A stretch of DNA of 64,000 nt from the NCBI GenBank assembly GCA_035610835.1, contig CM069445.1, forward strand, positions 80,011,465 to 80,075,464. The letters are read 5' to 3'. The notes under the pieces are model-generated. The model was given only the letters and a program-made list of their open reading frames with translations, did no database searches and was not told where the DNA came from. Position numbers and translations under genes: made by a program. This document shows positions 1 to 36,584 of this stretch, one piece after another. The DNA is from Ophiura sarsii. Taxonomy: Eukaryota; Echinodermata; Ophiuroidea; Amphilepidida; Ophiuridae. Positions within the stretch are counted from its first letter, which is position 1. Each line of letters starts with the position of its first letter.

Positions 1-99
1 CTTTTTGTGCTTAGTAGGAACTATTGCTGTAATTTTTTTGCCGGAAGTGGATTTCTAGACTGAATTAGTTGTGAGCGCCCCTAAGGGGTTATTCAAGAT

Positions 100-1500
100 G
101 GCGTCCAAAATGGCCGCCCAAACTGGTCAAATCTCATAAAATGACATATATGTATTAGACCACTAGACACTCATATCCAGAACTTTTGCCCAAAATGGTA
201 ACATTTCATAAATTGGCATATACAGGGCGAGTCCAAAAAAAGCGTACTCAACTTTGAGATTTTATATCTTAAAATCTGTGCAATCGAATTGAAGCAGACA
301 GGTTATCTCATTAGCTTTTTAAAGAATTTTAGTTGGTTGAAATTGATTGTGGTAAACATATTTTATGGTCATTTGCGTAAAAGTCAACATTTTATAAACC
401 GAACAAGATTTGTGATTTTGTTGTCTTATAAGATCTATTAAATTCCACTATTGAAAACAGTCAACATTATAGTCCGAGATGAGTCTGACTATCACAAAAG
501 CCCAAATTTGTTGTTGTTGTTGCTAAATTCATGTAATAATGACATTTTTGGTCATTATTTCGCATTTAATGTTTGAAAAAATAACTGAGAACGTTTCGAT
601 TGTATTTATTAGTTAACTATTGTGTACCATACATGAATCCACTTATTCATTAATATTAAGCATTATTGAGTAAAATATTCAATATTGTGTTCGGTTTCAA
701 AATGCAGTAACTTTACCAAAATAGTCATATCTGGTCAACTTTACCATGAAATGTCATTATTCTTTTAGCTGATGATAGTGAATAAATGCATCTATTGCCA
801 CATACCTTGCCTTCATATTCTGATAATAAATATTTTTTAATAATTATTTTACTTTCAGTACACTTTTTTTTTACTCACCCTGTATAAACCAACATGAATG
901 ATCAGAGTATACTTTTAACAATGAGATGTATGTTTTAGAGTTATAGACCACTAGAAACTCATATCTAGTATTTTAGCTTTGTTATCATACTTTAAAACCA
1001 AAATGGCCGCCAAATGAATGGCCAAAAATGGTCCAAATTCCATGAAATAGCATAATGTCAACCGAAATGTATTAAGAAAATATAATTTTAATTATGTGTT
1101 AGACCACAAGTACTCATATCCAGTATTTTTGCTTTGTTAACATAGTTAAAAATCCAAAATGGCTGCCAAAATGGCTGCAAAAATTGTCAATTCCATAAAA
1201 TAGGATAATATCAACCTAAATGTATGATGAAAGTATAGTTTTAATGATAGGATGTATGTATCAAACTACTAGTAACTAGTATTTTTGCTTTGATAACATA
1301 CTTAAAAATCCAAAATGGCCCCCAAAATGACTGAACAAATTGTCGGAATTTCATAAAATGGGATAATATCAACCAAAATGTATGATGAAAGTATAGTTTT
1401 AACTTTGGGGTGTATGTATTAGACCACTAGTAACTCATATCCAGTATATTTGCATTGTAATAACATACCTGATATCCAAGATGGCCACCAAAATGGCCAC
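100..1500. repeat. Diverged ~160-bp tandem repeat with AAAATGGCNGCC core
   Basis: About five diverged copies share a block in the order AGACCACTAG, CTCATATCCAGTATTTTTGC, AAAATGGCCGCC, then a CATAAAATAG-like segment. The AGACCA landmark recurs near 156, 945, 1101, 1262 and 1421, giving a period near 160 bp once the transposon at 223-882 is removed. No reading frame survives. Copies in inverted orientation continue the pattern to about 3340. Confidence 0.7.
223..882. mobile_element. Non-autonomous mariner-like TIR element (660 bp)
   Basis: The left end CAGGGCGAGTCCAAAAAAAG mirrors the right end, whose reverse complement starts CAGGGTGAGTAAAAAAAAAG; the TIR is about 26 bp with a few mismatches. 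TA flanks both ends. The sequence on either side joins into one copy of the surrounding 160-bp repeat, so the element inserted into it. No transposase frame is seen. Tc1/mariner assignment rests on the TA target only. Confidence 0.7.
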
Positions 1501-1540
1501 TATAAATGTAAAAATAGTCTACACGAGTGTATGATAAGCT

Positions 1541-1693
1541 CAGGCATGATTATGAAAAAACCTGAATAGCCTGAAAAGATGCGTGAAATCAGCTTATAAA
1601 GGCCAAAAACGGGCTGAAAATAAAAGAAAGTGCGGAAATTTGGAAAACAAAATAGCCTGAATTCAGGCAAAAGCCTGAACATAATCATGCCTG
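1541..1693. mobile_element. Short palindromic MITE, copy 1
   Basis: Ends CAGGCATGATTATG and CATAATCATGCCTG are inverted repeats. The hexamer TAAGCT lies directly outside both ends and is probably a target-site duplication. The interior has further CCTGAATTCAGG-type palindromes. A diverged relative lies at 28441-28574 in NAMPT intron 2/3 territory, sharing the AAAGTGCGGAAATTTGGAAA block. Confidence 0.7.
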
Positions 1694-2572
1694 TAAGCTA
1701 AAATAGGTATTGTAAGAGTGTATATTACTGCTAAGCTATTGCTTTTAGATATAAGGCCCACCTCTGGCAATTTTGATTCGGTATTACTTTCCAAAATGGC
1801 TGCCAGAATGGATAAGTTGTTGATGTTAAATGACCTAAAACAATTGTTTTGTATTGTAAATGACCACACTATGTAATACCAATACCCCCAAATATAATAG
1901 GACAGCATTTACTATATGTCTATGATAAAGCCTAGGGGCTGTAGATCGAGTTTGAGTATTTTAAAATATCCAAGATGGCTGCATAAGGTTAAAATAACTG
2001 AAAAACAGTATAAGTTTATTGTTAATGTTACATTAGATATGACCAAATTATTATATCTACAGCTTTTAATCCATCCAGTAAATGTATTTGTATATGTGAC
2101 ATGGTATGATTGAATGGTATAGACTCCATTTTGACAATGAAATGTTATTAAGATGGGCATTATAATGACTATTTGATTAATATTACCTCCTAATGGTCAA
2201 TAAAATTTCCTCCAAATGGTCACAGGTGGCCACCAATTGATCAAAATATGTCCAGAAGGGAAAAAATAGAGTCTATACCATTCAATCATGATACCTTGCC
2301 GGTTGTCACATACAGATACGTTTACTGGGTGGATTAAAATCTATAGATATAATTTGTTGGTCATATCTAACATGTCTAATGTAACACTAACAATAAAACT
2401 AACACTGTTTTCAGTTATTTTAACCTTTTGCAGCCATCTTGCAAAAGATGGCAGCCATTTTTGCAGCCATCTTGCATTTTGCATCTTGGATATTTTAAAA
2501 TACTCAAACTAGATCTAAGCTTTATCATAGACATTATATCGAATGCTGTCTTATTAGATTTGGGGGTATTGG

Positions 2573-3126
2573 CAGGGGTCGATTTTAACTTTTTTAACAA
2601 CTTGTCCGTTGAAAAAGCTTGGGCCAGCTGTTGTATTTTACAACTTGCCCGCCAGCATTTCAGCTTGCCCTTACATTTTTCTGACCATCAATGTTTTACT
2701 CGCCGAACGACGATGTACTTTCTCTTTCTTTTTTGGATATTTTTAGATTGACCTGAGAGGTCAATAAATTTGTGAATACGTCATCAGTATATGCGCAGAT
2801 TCAATAAATAATTAAACATAACATATAAATAATTAAATGTGTGCATACGTCATTAAAAGCATCATATTTAGGGTGTATCGGTACCAGATACAGCGCATTT
2901 GATCGGCGAAGTTGACATTTCTGACAAAACAAGAATGAGGCAAACCCGGAAGTTAGAAGGCGATTGCTGTTAGTGAAATATGGAAATACGCACATACCTA
3001 GGCTACGAGTCATAATAAGCTTAGATTGACAACTGGACACACGGGCAAGTAAAGGCTGTACTACAACTTGCCCGACGCATTTACAACTCTCAATTGCCAA
3101 CGGGCAAGCGTTAATGTCGAACCCTG
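2573..3126. mobile_element. hAT-like non-autonomous element (554 bp)
   Basis: Left end CAGGGGTCGATTTTAAC pairs with a right end whose reverse complement is CAGGGTTCGACATTAAC. GTATTGG is found directly outside both ends, a 7-bp (possibly diverged 8-bp) target duplication. The interior repeats the motif ACTTGCCCG in both orientations near the ends, as subterminal transposase sites often do. The element interrupts the right arm of the fold-back region. Confidence 0.6.
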
Positions 3127-3372
3127 GTATTGGTATTACATAGTATGGTCATTTACAATACAAAACAATTGTTTTAAGTCTTTTAACATCAACTTAACTA
3201 TTCTGAAAGCCATTTTGGAAAGTGATACAGAATCAAAATACTGGATATGAGTTACTAGTGGTCTAATACATACATCCCATCGTTAAAGTTATATTTTCCT
3301 CATACATTTCGGTTGATATTATGCTATTTTATGGAATTTTAATAAATGTCTTAAGTATGATTGTTTAAGAAT

Positions 3373-3530
3373 GAGAATAAAGGTATTGTTTTAGACCGTA
3401 CCCGAGTTATATTGTCTGACATAAATGCGTTCGCAAGTATTATTTTTTTCTACTTAAAATAATACTATCGTCCGCATTTATGTCAGACAATATAACACAG
3501 GTAGGGTCTAAAAACAATACCTTTATTCTC
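3373..3530. mobile_element. Hairpin MITE (158 bp, ~70-bp arms)
   Basis: GAGAATAAAGGTATTG at the left is matched by CAATACCTTTATTCTC at the right. The arms continue through TTATATTGTCTGACATAAAT and its complement to a short AT-rich centre. Almost the whole element would fold into one hairpin. No coding content. Confidence 0.7.
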
Positions 3531-3684
3531 TAATTACAATATGGACCAAAAAACAATAGAAACGACAACACTTGGCAAAACCTGCTGTTTCACAGGATTC
3601 TGTAATATTTAATACTTGCATACCATAAACATATGAAGACGCTGATGCCAAATTCAAGGTTGTTGCACAACTAATAATATATTG

Positions 3685-4012
3685 CTAAGGCAAAAAAAAA
3701 AAAGGTTTGTCTCAGATGACCCGCGCGCATTCCCGAAACCGCCCGCGTAAGCTTTTTTTTTTAGTGGATTTTCTTTTTTTTCAATTATTTTTTTTGTTCC
3801 AATTTTTTTCCCATTTTTTTTTCCAATTTTTTTTCCAATTTTTTTTTCTTTTTCAATTTTCTCAAAAAAATCTTGCAAAATCCAACTTTTTGACCAAACA
3901 AATGACGATCAGGTCTAAATTGAAAAAAAAAAAAAAAAAAAAAAATCTGCAGACCGCATTAGATTTTCAGTCTCTCATGTCATCTGAGACAAACCTTTTT
4001 TTTTTTGCCTAA
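3685..4012 (+). mobile_element. Poly-T/poly-A-rich TIR element, copy 1
   Basis: Both ends carry AAGGCAAAAAAAA followed by GGTTTGTCTCAGATGAC in inverted orientation. The interior is long T and A runs plus GACCAAACAAATGACGATCA. A second copy in the opposite orientation lies at 16160-16451 in NAMPT intron 5. Homopolymer-rich open frames on both strands here are by-products of the runs, not genes. Confidence 0.75.
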
Positions 4013-4288
4013 TGGTTACTTACACACAGTGGTTTATAATCACATGGTAATATATACTTATATATACAAATATGCACATAATTAAGCAAAAGAAAGAAAT
4101 GGAAAGCGCTTCAGAAATAAGAAAAAATGGTCACTCCAGCATTTATATACAGTAACAGTATCTGTACCATCAAGGAGTTATTATAGTAAACTGGAGGAGG
4201 CACAACTATCGAGGCTATTCAACCAAGGAGTTATTATGGTAAACTATAATCACTCCTTGGTACCATGAACTACATTAATTGTTGCCAT

Positions 4289-4549
4289 CAGGGGCGGATT
4301 GGGACCTGAAAGCGGATGTGGCAAAATTATTAAAAGCGGCCCTTTTTGACCATGTCAGCGTGTGGTGGGGTGGGGGTGGTGGGGTGGGGGGGGGGGGGGG
4401 GTAGGACAAAGTTTAGTCCAAAACGGCCTGAAAATATGCTTTACACAATGGGAAAAGGGGGAGTTTTCGGAAAACTTTGTGAGTAACAGGCCCCAAGAGG
4501 CCCAGAACCAAGTAATCGCCACAACGCCACAGTGGCCAGTCCGCCCCTG
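4289..4549. mobile_element. hAT-like MITE with 8-bp target duplication, copy 1
   Basis: The ends are CAGGGGCGGATTGGGACCTG and, inverted, CAGGGGCGGACTGGCCACTG. GTTGCCAT lies immediately outside both ends, an exact 8-bp target-site duplication typical of hAT elements. The interior contains a G run near 4383-4402. A second, inverted copy with its own 8-bp duplication is at 48763-49067. Confidence 0.85.
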
Positions 4550-4617
4550 GTTGCCATAGAAAGAAACTCTAATAGATAAAGAGTTAAAAAAAGAAAAAGG
4601 AGCAATACAATAATTGA

Positions 4618-4827
4618 TAAGGCGACAAAAAAGAAAAGAAACCCTCTTCTGCGGGCAAACGCTTTTAATGTTGGGTCGGTCTGTCAGCCTTTTTTACTCT
4701 TCAAAAAATGAACATAAGATTCAAAAATATCTATTGCCGTATTTTGATTTGATTTTTTTTCATCATTGATTCCTAAAAAATGGGTCGATCGAGCCCATAG
4801 AAAAGAGTTTCTTTTTTCTGTCGCCTA
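4618..4827. mobile_element. TIR element with TAAGGCGACAAAAAAG ends
   Basis: Left end TAAGGCGACAAAAAAGAAA and right end, reverse-complemented, TTAGGCGACAGAAAAAAG form diverged inverted repeats about 30 bp long. Fragments of the same family (GGCGAC or AAACCCTGTTCTA blocks) occur near 40690, 41350-41530 and 49400-49460. No coding content. Confidence 0.55.
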
Positions 4828-5239
4828 ATGATACATAACACGCGTCAGCTAAAACATGCATGTGTCTAGACTCCAAACCAACAATTTCCAAATGCCATAC
4901 GTCTAGTAAGTCAATTTGGGATCACCTGTATAACAAACTTTAACTTTGGATCACCCTGTATCGTCTTTCATGTCGATAGTCAAATTGTTGTTTGATCTTC
5001 ACAATGTCTGTGCTCCATTTGGCTGGCCGCCTGATAAGCTTACTTATCATGGAAATAATTGCTGAAATGTTACATTGTTAATCTTATCAATGAAGTTTAA
5101 AGGGAATCATAGCAATTGTTTGACAGAGGCGGATTAATTCTGAACTCACAAGCTTTATTGTTTTGCTATGCAAGTTCTCTGAGAAAACATAGGCCTTGTT
5201 ATTTCTTAGCCTATTGTTAATATCCGAGGAGCCTACTAT

Positions 5240-5982
5240 AGTTCCACCAATTCCAAATTGGCGAGATATATGAATAATTTCCCCGCACAAGAGTAATCCA
5301 AGCGTACGTGTGCAATTTTGGCATACACACACATGATGCATAGTGCACCCTGTAGCGCAAGGTGGTAGGTGGACGTTATGTGTGACACGCTCCTCTGTAT
5401 TAATTTGCTGCTGTTAGGAGGCTAGACTATGCCATAGTCTATTTTGTTTTTAACCTTTTCTTTTTTTGTAATTTTTTTTTAAAAATTATTTCTTATTCTT
5501 TTTTACTTAAACCATTTATTCAGTGTCTGGCCCGTTGTCTAATATTCTGCATGCAGCCGCGCCAATGATTAAATTCCTAATGTTCCTAATGAGGGCAGTA
5601 TTGTATATGTTCTGATAATTATGTCGCTATTGATATGATCAACAGAGGGCTCCCTTTAGTCCACCAGTAATCCCTTTAGTCCACTAGTAATACAGTGATT
5701 GCTCCCGCACACTAACCGACACGCCCCGAGTAAAAATATCTATGTTGTTATTAATGGTAACAAGTGAGGGCGCCCTACATGTACCCTCACTTCTAGGTAC
5801 TGCATTTAGGACCCGATTTAGGACTAATGAATACGCTGAAATGCTGATAAATAATCAGAAAATGGGATAGATAGATAGATAGGATAAAAAAGAGAAAAAG
5901 AAGAAAGACTAAAAACAAGAAAGAAAAAAAGGACTACAGAGTAGTCTATTAGGAGGCTTGTCAATTTGGAACTGATTTAACT
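5240..5982. mobile_element. AATTGGC-type TIR element, split by a nested insertion
   Basis: The left end contains CCAATTCCAAATTGGCGAG and the right end TCAATTTGGAACTGATTTAAC, matching intact relatives at 13936-14126 and 40950-41151. The interior shares the block GAGTAATCCAAGCGTA and ends CTGTATTAATTTGCTGCTGT before the insertion at 5424-5948 interrupts it. Confidence 0.6.
5424..5948. mobile_element. Nested element with 10-bp target duplication
   Basis: TTAGGAGGCT occurs at 5414-5423 and again at 5949-5958, directly outside a 525-bp insert. The insert begins AGACTATGCCATAGTC and ends with a diverged inverted copy (TAGACTACTCTGTAGTC when reverse-complemented). A 9-11 bp duplication suggests a Mutator-like mechanism, but no transposase is present. 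The insert contains a short GATA tetranucleotide run at 5867-5883. Confidence 0.6.
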
Positions 5983-7683
5983 ACAGAATGGACCTTATTA
6001 AGCCCCTTCTATACTCTATTTGTCTTCCTCTGGACAGTGACTTAACTTTACAGGCGCAGCATTTACGCATAGGCATGTATCTTCCATCTTTCTACGCTCG
6101 TGAGTATACGCCAGCGCCTCGAGTAGGTGCGCATCTTACGTGCTACAATTAGTAGAATACGCAGTTACGTCACTGTGTGATAGATAAATAGACTAAAGAT
6201 CAATTACTTCTTGTCAAGGCTAAGAAGAAGTAACAAATATTAAAGTGATAACCAATCAAATGACAACATTAAGTATTTGTATATTATAATTGTCCGATCT
6301 CTGTACTTCTCCAAATCCCAAAGTAATATAATGCTGCCTCCAACAATAATGTATCCAATCCAACAATAATGTATCCAATCCAGTAAACGTGTGTGTACAG
6401 GTCTAGAGAAAAAGTTGCTCTAAAATGAGTGAAAATGATCAATTCCTATATTTGCAACATTACCAATGTTGTATTTCCATTTTCATGTTTCATAACCTAA
6501 AAGCAGTCTACTTTTCTGAGTTTCAATTCAGTTACAAATGTGTTACAGATTCACAAGGTTGCACAGAACTGTTGAGGGTTTACTTTACAATTATATGACA
6601 CAATCTCATAGTTGACTCAAACCATTGTACTTTTCCAAACACAACTTTGGCATATTATACTGTATATTATACTATTGTGATGGTTATAAGGCCATTTATT
6701 TGTTAGTTGTGTTGCCCTCAGCGACCGACCCTAAAATCTCAAAAATCAGGATTGGATTTCTTTTTTTAGATTTAAATTTTACCCAATTTGTCAATATTAC
6801 TATTTTCTGCTTGAAATGAATAAGTTTGCTTGAATAAATTGCCTTTAAACTACTATCACACTAGAAACATTAGTCAAATTGACATTTACCAATTTTGTCA
6901 TGAACCACGGTCTGTCAGGTAGGATAGGTTGCTGAGGACAATACAGCAATTTATTTTGTTTGGCCTTGATGATAGCTGACGGGCAGTTCATGCTACATCT
7001 TAAATAAATCCTCAATTTTGCAGAAAGAAGCAATTGATTTATATTTGATTAATATTACAAATTTGTATTAGAGACTTATTTGAGGATTTTATCTGCAATA
7101 AAAAAGTAAAGATTCATGCCCAGAGCTGGAAAAAGAAGGCAAAACAGAAAGCTCCTTGCCAGGAAATGTTGCCATCTCACGGGAAATTCCCCCTCCCCCA
7201 ATTTTTTATAGTTTTATTTTGTATCGAGTATTAAAGATTCATTGACCTAGATTGACCCTGCATCCTCATGTGACCCCATACCATGTCTGTGTAACTTTTA
7301 TCTTGGTGTACAAACAAATTCAGAATCTATTTATTTTAATTTTTAAATAACAGAACAAAAAAGAAATATTTTTGAAAAACATTTCAGCCCTAAACCAGCA
7401 AATTGCAGCAAAAATGATGCATCAAATGGACCTTAATTTTTCAAAAAGCTTAAGCTTCTGAGGGGGGCACCACCCTCAAACACCCCCTCCGCCGCTAAAA
7501 CTTTGTCGCATTTCCCTTGCCGGGAAACTTTGCGTTTTTCAGCCCTGCTCGTGCCTCATTCTCAAGTGATGGAGTGCCCATCTTTCTTTTCTTAGCGTTT
7601 GGGCCAGACTCCTCCATGCAATTTTGGCGGTAGGGGGTTCGCCACTCCTCCCACATAGGCTGTTTTACTTCCCAACATGAATT
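5983..7683. other. Intergenic, no gene recognised
   Basis: I see no coding exon, RNA gene or complete mobile element. A direct repeat ACAATAATGTATCCAATCC occurs twice at about 6344-6381. A GACCGACCCTAAAATCTC stretch near 6722 resembles the end sequence of the element at 14281-14641. Short open frames here look like chance. Confidence 0.5.
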
Positions 7684-7845
7684 AATGCCGGGACCCATTT
7701 ATACACCTGGATGAAGAGAGGCAATCGTGGTAAAGTGCCTTGCCCAAGGACACAACAAGCTGGCTGCAACGACAGGATTCAAACCCACAACCTTTGTATT
7801 GTGGAGCGATAACTTATCTGTTGGACCACGCATGCCCAATAATAA
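7684..7845 (-). mobile_element. tRNA-headed SINE
   Basis: On the minus strand the sequence starts as a tRNA-like head: a box A-like GTGGTCCAACAGATAAG and a box B-like GGTTGTGGGTTTGAATCC. The body continues with TGTCCTTGGGCAAGGCACTT, a conserved phrase found in MIR/CORE-type SINE and L2 tails, then an AAATGGGTCCC segment. This order identifies a SINE rather than a tRNA gene. I cannot assign the subfamily. Confidence 0.75.
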
Positions 7846-8114
7846 ATCAACAAAATGTTTTCCTGAGTAAATAAAATTCATCTAAACTAAATTTTGATGG
7901 GGCTGCCTTGGTATTCAAATGTAGATATCATGCTTGAGTATGGGCATTCAAAATGGCTCCGTAACAAATAGTTTTCATATAACCCACAGATATTCTAAAC
8001 AAGAATTTCAACAGATCTCCTCTTATTTTTCGGAATTTTACTGGATATGTACATCACCCATCTTTCAAAAATGATCCTTTCTATATATTTTTTAAACAAG
8101 CATGATATCCATCT

Positions 8115-8120
8115 TTTATT
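8115..8120 (-). terminator. Candidate NAMPT polyadenylation signal
   Basis: TTTATT on the plus strand reads AATAAA on the minus strand, about 700 nt after the NAMPT stop codon. It is the first canonical hexamer I see downstream of the stop. A closer variant signal may be used instead; transcript ends would decide. Confidence 0.3.
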
Positions 8121-8822
8121 ACAAGTGCAACCCCAGAATCTAAAACCAATACAAACTTGGCTAACAGTGAAAGTCAACCTTACTTAACACCTGTCAGTAT
8201 GACATCTCATCTATCACATTAACCTTTAGCCTCTGACATTCCGCTGTAATTGACCTTTAACCTCTGATATTAACCTGGTAGTGATCTCTCATAGCTGATA
8301 TTAACATAGGTTTTTCAAGGTTCATTGTGCCACACTCTTGTCACACAATAATATGCCACGGAACACACGTGTTGCCAAATCCTTGTTTTTGTGGCTATGA
8401 AAAGCTATATTACTCTGTTTGAGAGGTGCATTAAGCGTCTGTTGGGCGGATGTCAGTGCGCAGACCACACTGGTGCATGATGCTGTATCCAAGTGTGTAA
8501 TTAGTGAGCATCACAATTGTTACCGCTCACTTACTTGGCATAAATACATGCGCATATTCAAAAGAATCCGGCCAACAATTTTTAAGTCGACTATAATAGT
8601 CTTCTATAAAACACTTTGCCCTATACAAACCAATGGTTAGCAAAAATACATTTGAATAGTTTTCATCGAACTTGAAATTGTGATCCTTTTCTTATCAAAT
8701 AAGGTTACTTGGGGCATAAATACAACACTATTTCAGTCAGGAAGGAAGGGTCTACCTCATTATCCTCATAACACAGTATAACTGCAGAAACCTTCAGCCA
8801 GATAAAAACTAGTTATTCTCCA

Positions 8823-34355
<25,533 letters not shown>

Positions 34356-34688
34356 TTTCAACGACTTATCACAACAAACATTAAAATCATGCATGCATGA
34401 AATTTCCGCAACGGCGTTCTTACATGTAGTGTGCTGCTAAATAGCTAAATGAAAACATACGTTCCCTGTGTTTATTTCCCTAAAAGACCAGTAAGCAGTT
34501 AAAGAAAACCAGCGACGTTTTTTATCCCGGTTTTAATCTCCATTTCTTCTGGGAAAAGAGGTACCCATGAGGAACGCGGGATAAATGTGGGACACGCTCG
34601 CTCTCGCTGGGTGACTCTCAAGGAACTCACTTTCGGGACCTTGAAGATGAAAGGAAACATGTTTAGTGGGTTGCTATCAGCACTGTTT
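34356..34688. other. NAMPT 5' flank
   Basis: This is the unrepeated sequence upstream of the NAMPT start, presumably holding the 5' UTR and part of the promoter. I find no convincing TATA box, initiator or CpG island-like run. A further non-coding exon upstream cannot be excluded. Confidence 0.35.
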
Positions 34689-35177
34689 AAAGGTGTATGT
34701 TCCGATCACTTATTTGGGGCTATGATTTTTGGGGGGGGTGAAGTCAAAAAATTTCGCACGGTCAAAAATTTTTGCACGGACACAAAGTTTCCCAGTCAAA
34801 AAAGCACTATAGTCAACAAATTTTGGCCAATCCTCAGGGTTTTAAGCAGTTTTTTAACAAAAATTGTCATTTATTTTTAAAAACCAAGCTAAAATGGTCA
34901 TTTTTAAATGGTTACCCCGCATATAAACACTATATCCAAAGAGAGGGGCGGGGGCACAAAGGGGGGCGGGGGCACAAAAACGTTCTGTCAGGGGGGGGGG
35001 GGGGGGGGGGGGCAACTGCCCCCCCCCCCTGCCCCCCCCCCCCCCCCCCCCCCCCCCCTGAGCTACGCCACTGCTGCCAAAGGTGGTTAACCACCAGCCA
35101 GTTTGTGTATTATTCAATGGGCACAATAGAAAACATCAAGTTGAAAATCGGGCCAGCAATCAGAACATTCTACCTTT
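34689..35177. mobile_element. TIR element with AAAGGTRTATGTTCCGAT ends, copy 2
   Basis: It is related to 18642-19004 through both ends and AAAATCGGGCCAGCAATC. Long G and C runs at about 34991-35058 and GAGCTACGCCACTG, a hAT-like end, suggest a second element is nested inside. Proline- and glycine-rich frames over the runs are artefacts. Confidence 0.65.
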
Positions 35178-35415
35178 AGTAGTCCATCCTGATATGGTAG
35201 TTTTGCTCATTTTTGAGAATCAAACGGAGCTAAAAATCATTAACCATGGCCAGGCCATTTCGCTTATGCCTTTTAAAGTTATGCCTTTTTGGTGGGCTTT
35301 TGGATTAACTTTTAAAATCGCGGTGGCATTCGCAATAAAATTAAAATTAAAATAAATAAAATAAATAAAATATAAGATAGAATTCTTCCTACCTAACATT
35401 TCTCCAAGAGGCGCC

Positions 35416-35713
35416 CAGTATTGGCCCAAGCTTGGTCCACATTGGCGAGTGCCAATATTGGGCCAAGCTTGGGCCAATGGCCAAATAATATTATGCCAAT
35501 ATTGTAAGCCAATGTTGGGCCAATGAAAAATCAATATTGGGCCAATATTGTTATGTTATATTGGCCCAGTATTGGCCCAATATTGGCACTCATTGGCGAG
35601 TTCCAATATTGGGCCAAGCTTGGGCCAATGGCCAAATAATATTATGCCAATATTGTAAGCCAATATTGGGCCAATGAAAAATCAATATTGGGCCAATATT
35701 GGGCCAAAGTGTT
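35416..35713 (+). repeat. GCCAATATTGGGCCAA palindromic repeats
   Basis: Variants of CCAATATTGGGCCAA recur in both orientations, since the motif is itself nearly palindromic. A larger unit from CCAATATTGGGCCAAGCTTG through ATCAATATTGGGCC is present twice, starting at about 35452 and 35606. Confidence 0.75.
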
Positions 35714-36026
35714 ATGTTATAGTTGGAAAGATAAGATACCAAATAAAGACCTGTATGGAAACTTACAAAAGGTATCAGAAAACATCACAGATCGAAGGAT
35801 GAGATTTGCAGGGCATTGCATGAGAAGAGAAAATGAGATTGTATCTGATCTGCTGCTATGGAAACCCAAACAAGGACACACATCTGTCGGCCGCCCAGCC
35901 TTAACATATTTGGACACCTTGGCGAAAGACACAGGACTGAAGAATGATGAGGAGATGAAAGCATGCATGAGGGACAGAGTAGTTTGGCGAGCCATCACGA
36001 AGACCGTTCGAGAACGACATAAGTAA
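35712..36026 (+). pseudogene. 3' end of a non-LTR retrotransposon ORF2
   Basis: The frame encodes DLYGNLQKVSENITDRRMRF, then AGHCMRRENEIVSDLLLWKP and VGRPALTYLDTLAKDTGL. This basic RRxRFAGHCxR and GRPxxTYxDxLxxDTGL pattern is typical of the C-terminal end of LINE reverse-transcriptase polyproteins. It is 5'-truncated, as usual for LINE copies, and joined to the repeats before it. The frame is open to a stop at 36024-36026 that overlaps the end of an inserted TIR element. A TAAG-repeat tail resumes after that element. Confidence 0.8.
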
Positions 36027-36467
36027 GGGAAGACATCAAAACTCGACCGCCCGTTGACCGCCGGTTACGGTCGGTTCCGCCCGGTTCTTTCAGGTAATTT
36101 TTTTACTGGTATATGAATATTCACGCATGCAACACTGAACAACCGCCGGGTGACTTAATGCTGTAACCAGACCAATTTACACTATCAATCTGTTACTTTG
36201 CGGTCATAATAGCTCTCGCTCTATAATCGTTCTATAAATAAACCATTCATATACTTTCGGTATGATTTTAAAAAGTTAATTGGGCTATAAACAGATTGAA
36301 AAAGCCAACCCCAGCGAAAATACTGGTTGTCAACTGAGACTTGAGAACCCATTAATTCAAGACTTTATTGCTCACGCGTGTGACGAGGCAGTATCAACCG
36401 GTCGTGCTCACCAGAGTGTAACTATTTGACCGGCGGTCAACGGGCGGTCGAGTTTTGACGTGATCCC
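36024..36467. mobile_element. TIR element inserted at the LINE stop codon
   Basis: Perfect 30-bp inverted repeats (TCAAAACTCGACCGCCCGTT... at 36036 and its complement ending 36458) extend outward with mismatches to GGGA/TCCC and a flanking TA on each side. The right flank continues GGTAAGTAAGTAAG, the LINE tail. A TA target suggests a mariner-like element. Confidence 0.75.
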
Positions 36468-36486
36468 TAGGTAAGTAAGTAAGTAT
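36468..36486 (+). repeat. LINE 3' tail repeats
   Basis: GGTAAGTAAGTAAGTA is a tetranucleotide tail that belongs to the LINE at 35712-36026, displaced by the TIR element insertion. Short tandem tails are common in CR1/RTE-type LINEs. Confidence 0.6.
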
Positions 36487-36553
36487 TCATTGATTTCCAT
36501 TTTCAGTATTAAAATAATGCTACTATATCAAACCTGAACCATGTAATACGGAA

Positions 36554-36584
<31 letters not shown>

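Larger units (their letters stand above)
1350..3342. repeat. Fold-back (large inverted repeat) region
   Basis: The sequence at 1350-2140 is repeated in reverse complement at 2265-2572 and 3127-3342, with a loop of about 120 bp at 2141-2264. Landmarks present in both arms include ACATACATCCCA/TGTATGTATT, AAACAATTGTTTT and CTATGATAAAGC. The right arm is split by the element at 2573-3126. The left arm carries about 320 bp (1454-1775) missing from the right arm, partly the element at 1541-1693. Confidence 0.65.

Noticed and set aside
3707..4012. Phenylalanine- and lysine-rich open frames
   Set aside because: They translate poly-T and poly-A runs of a TIR element present in two orientations.
34772..35179. 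Proline- and glycine-rich open frames on both strands
   Set aside because: They are produced by long C and G homopolymers within a nested mobile element.
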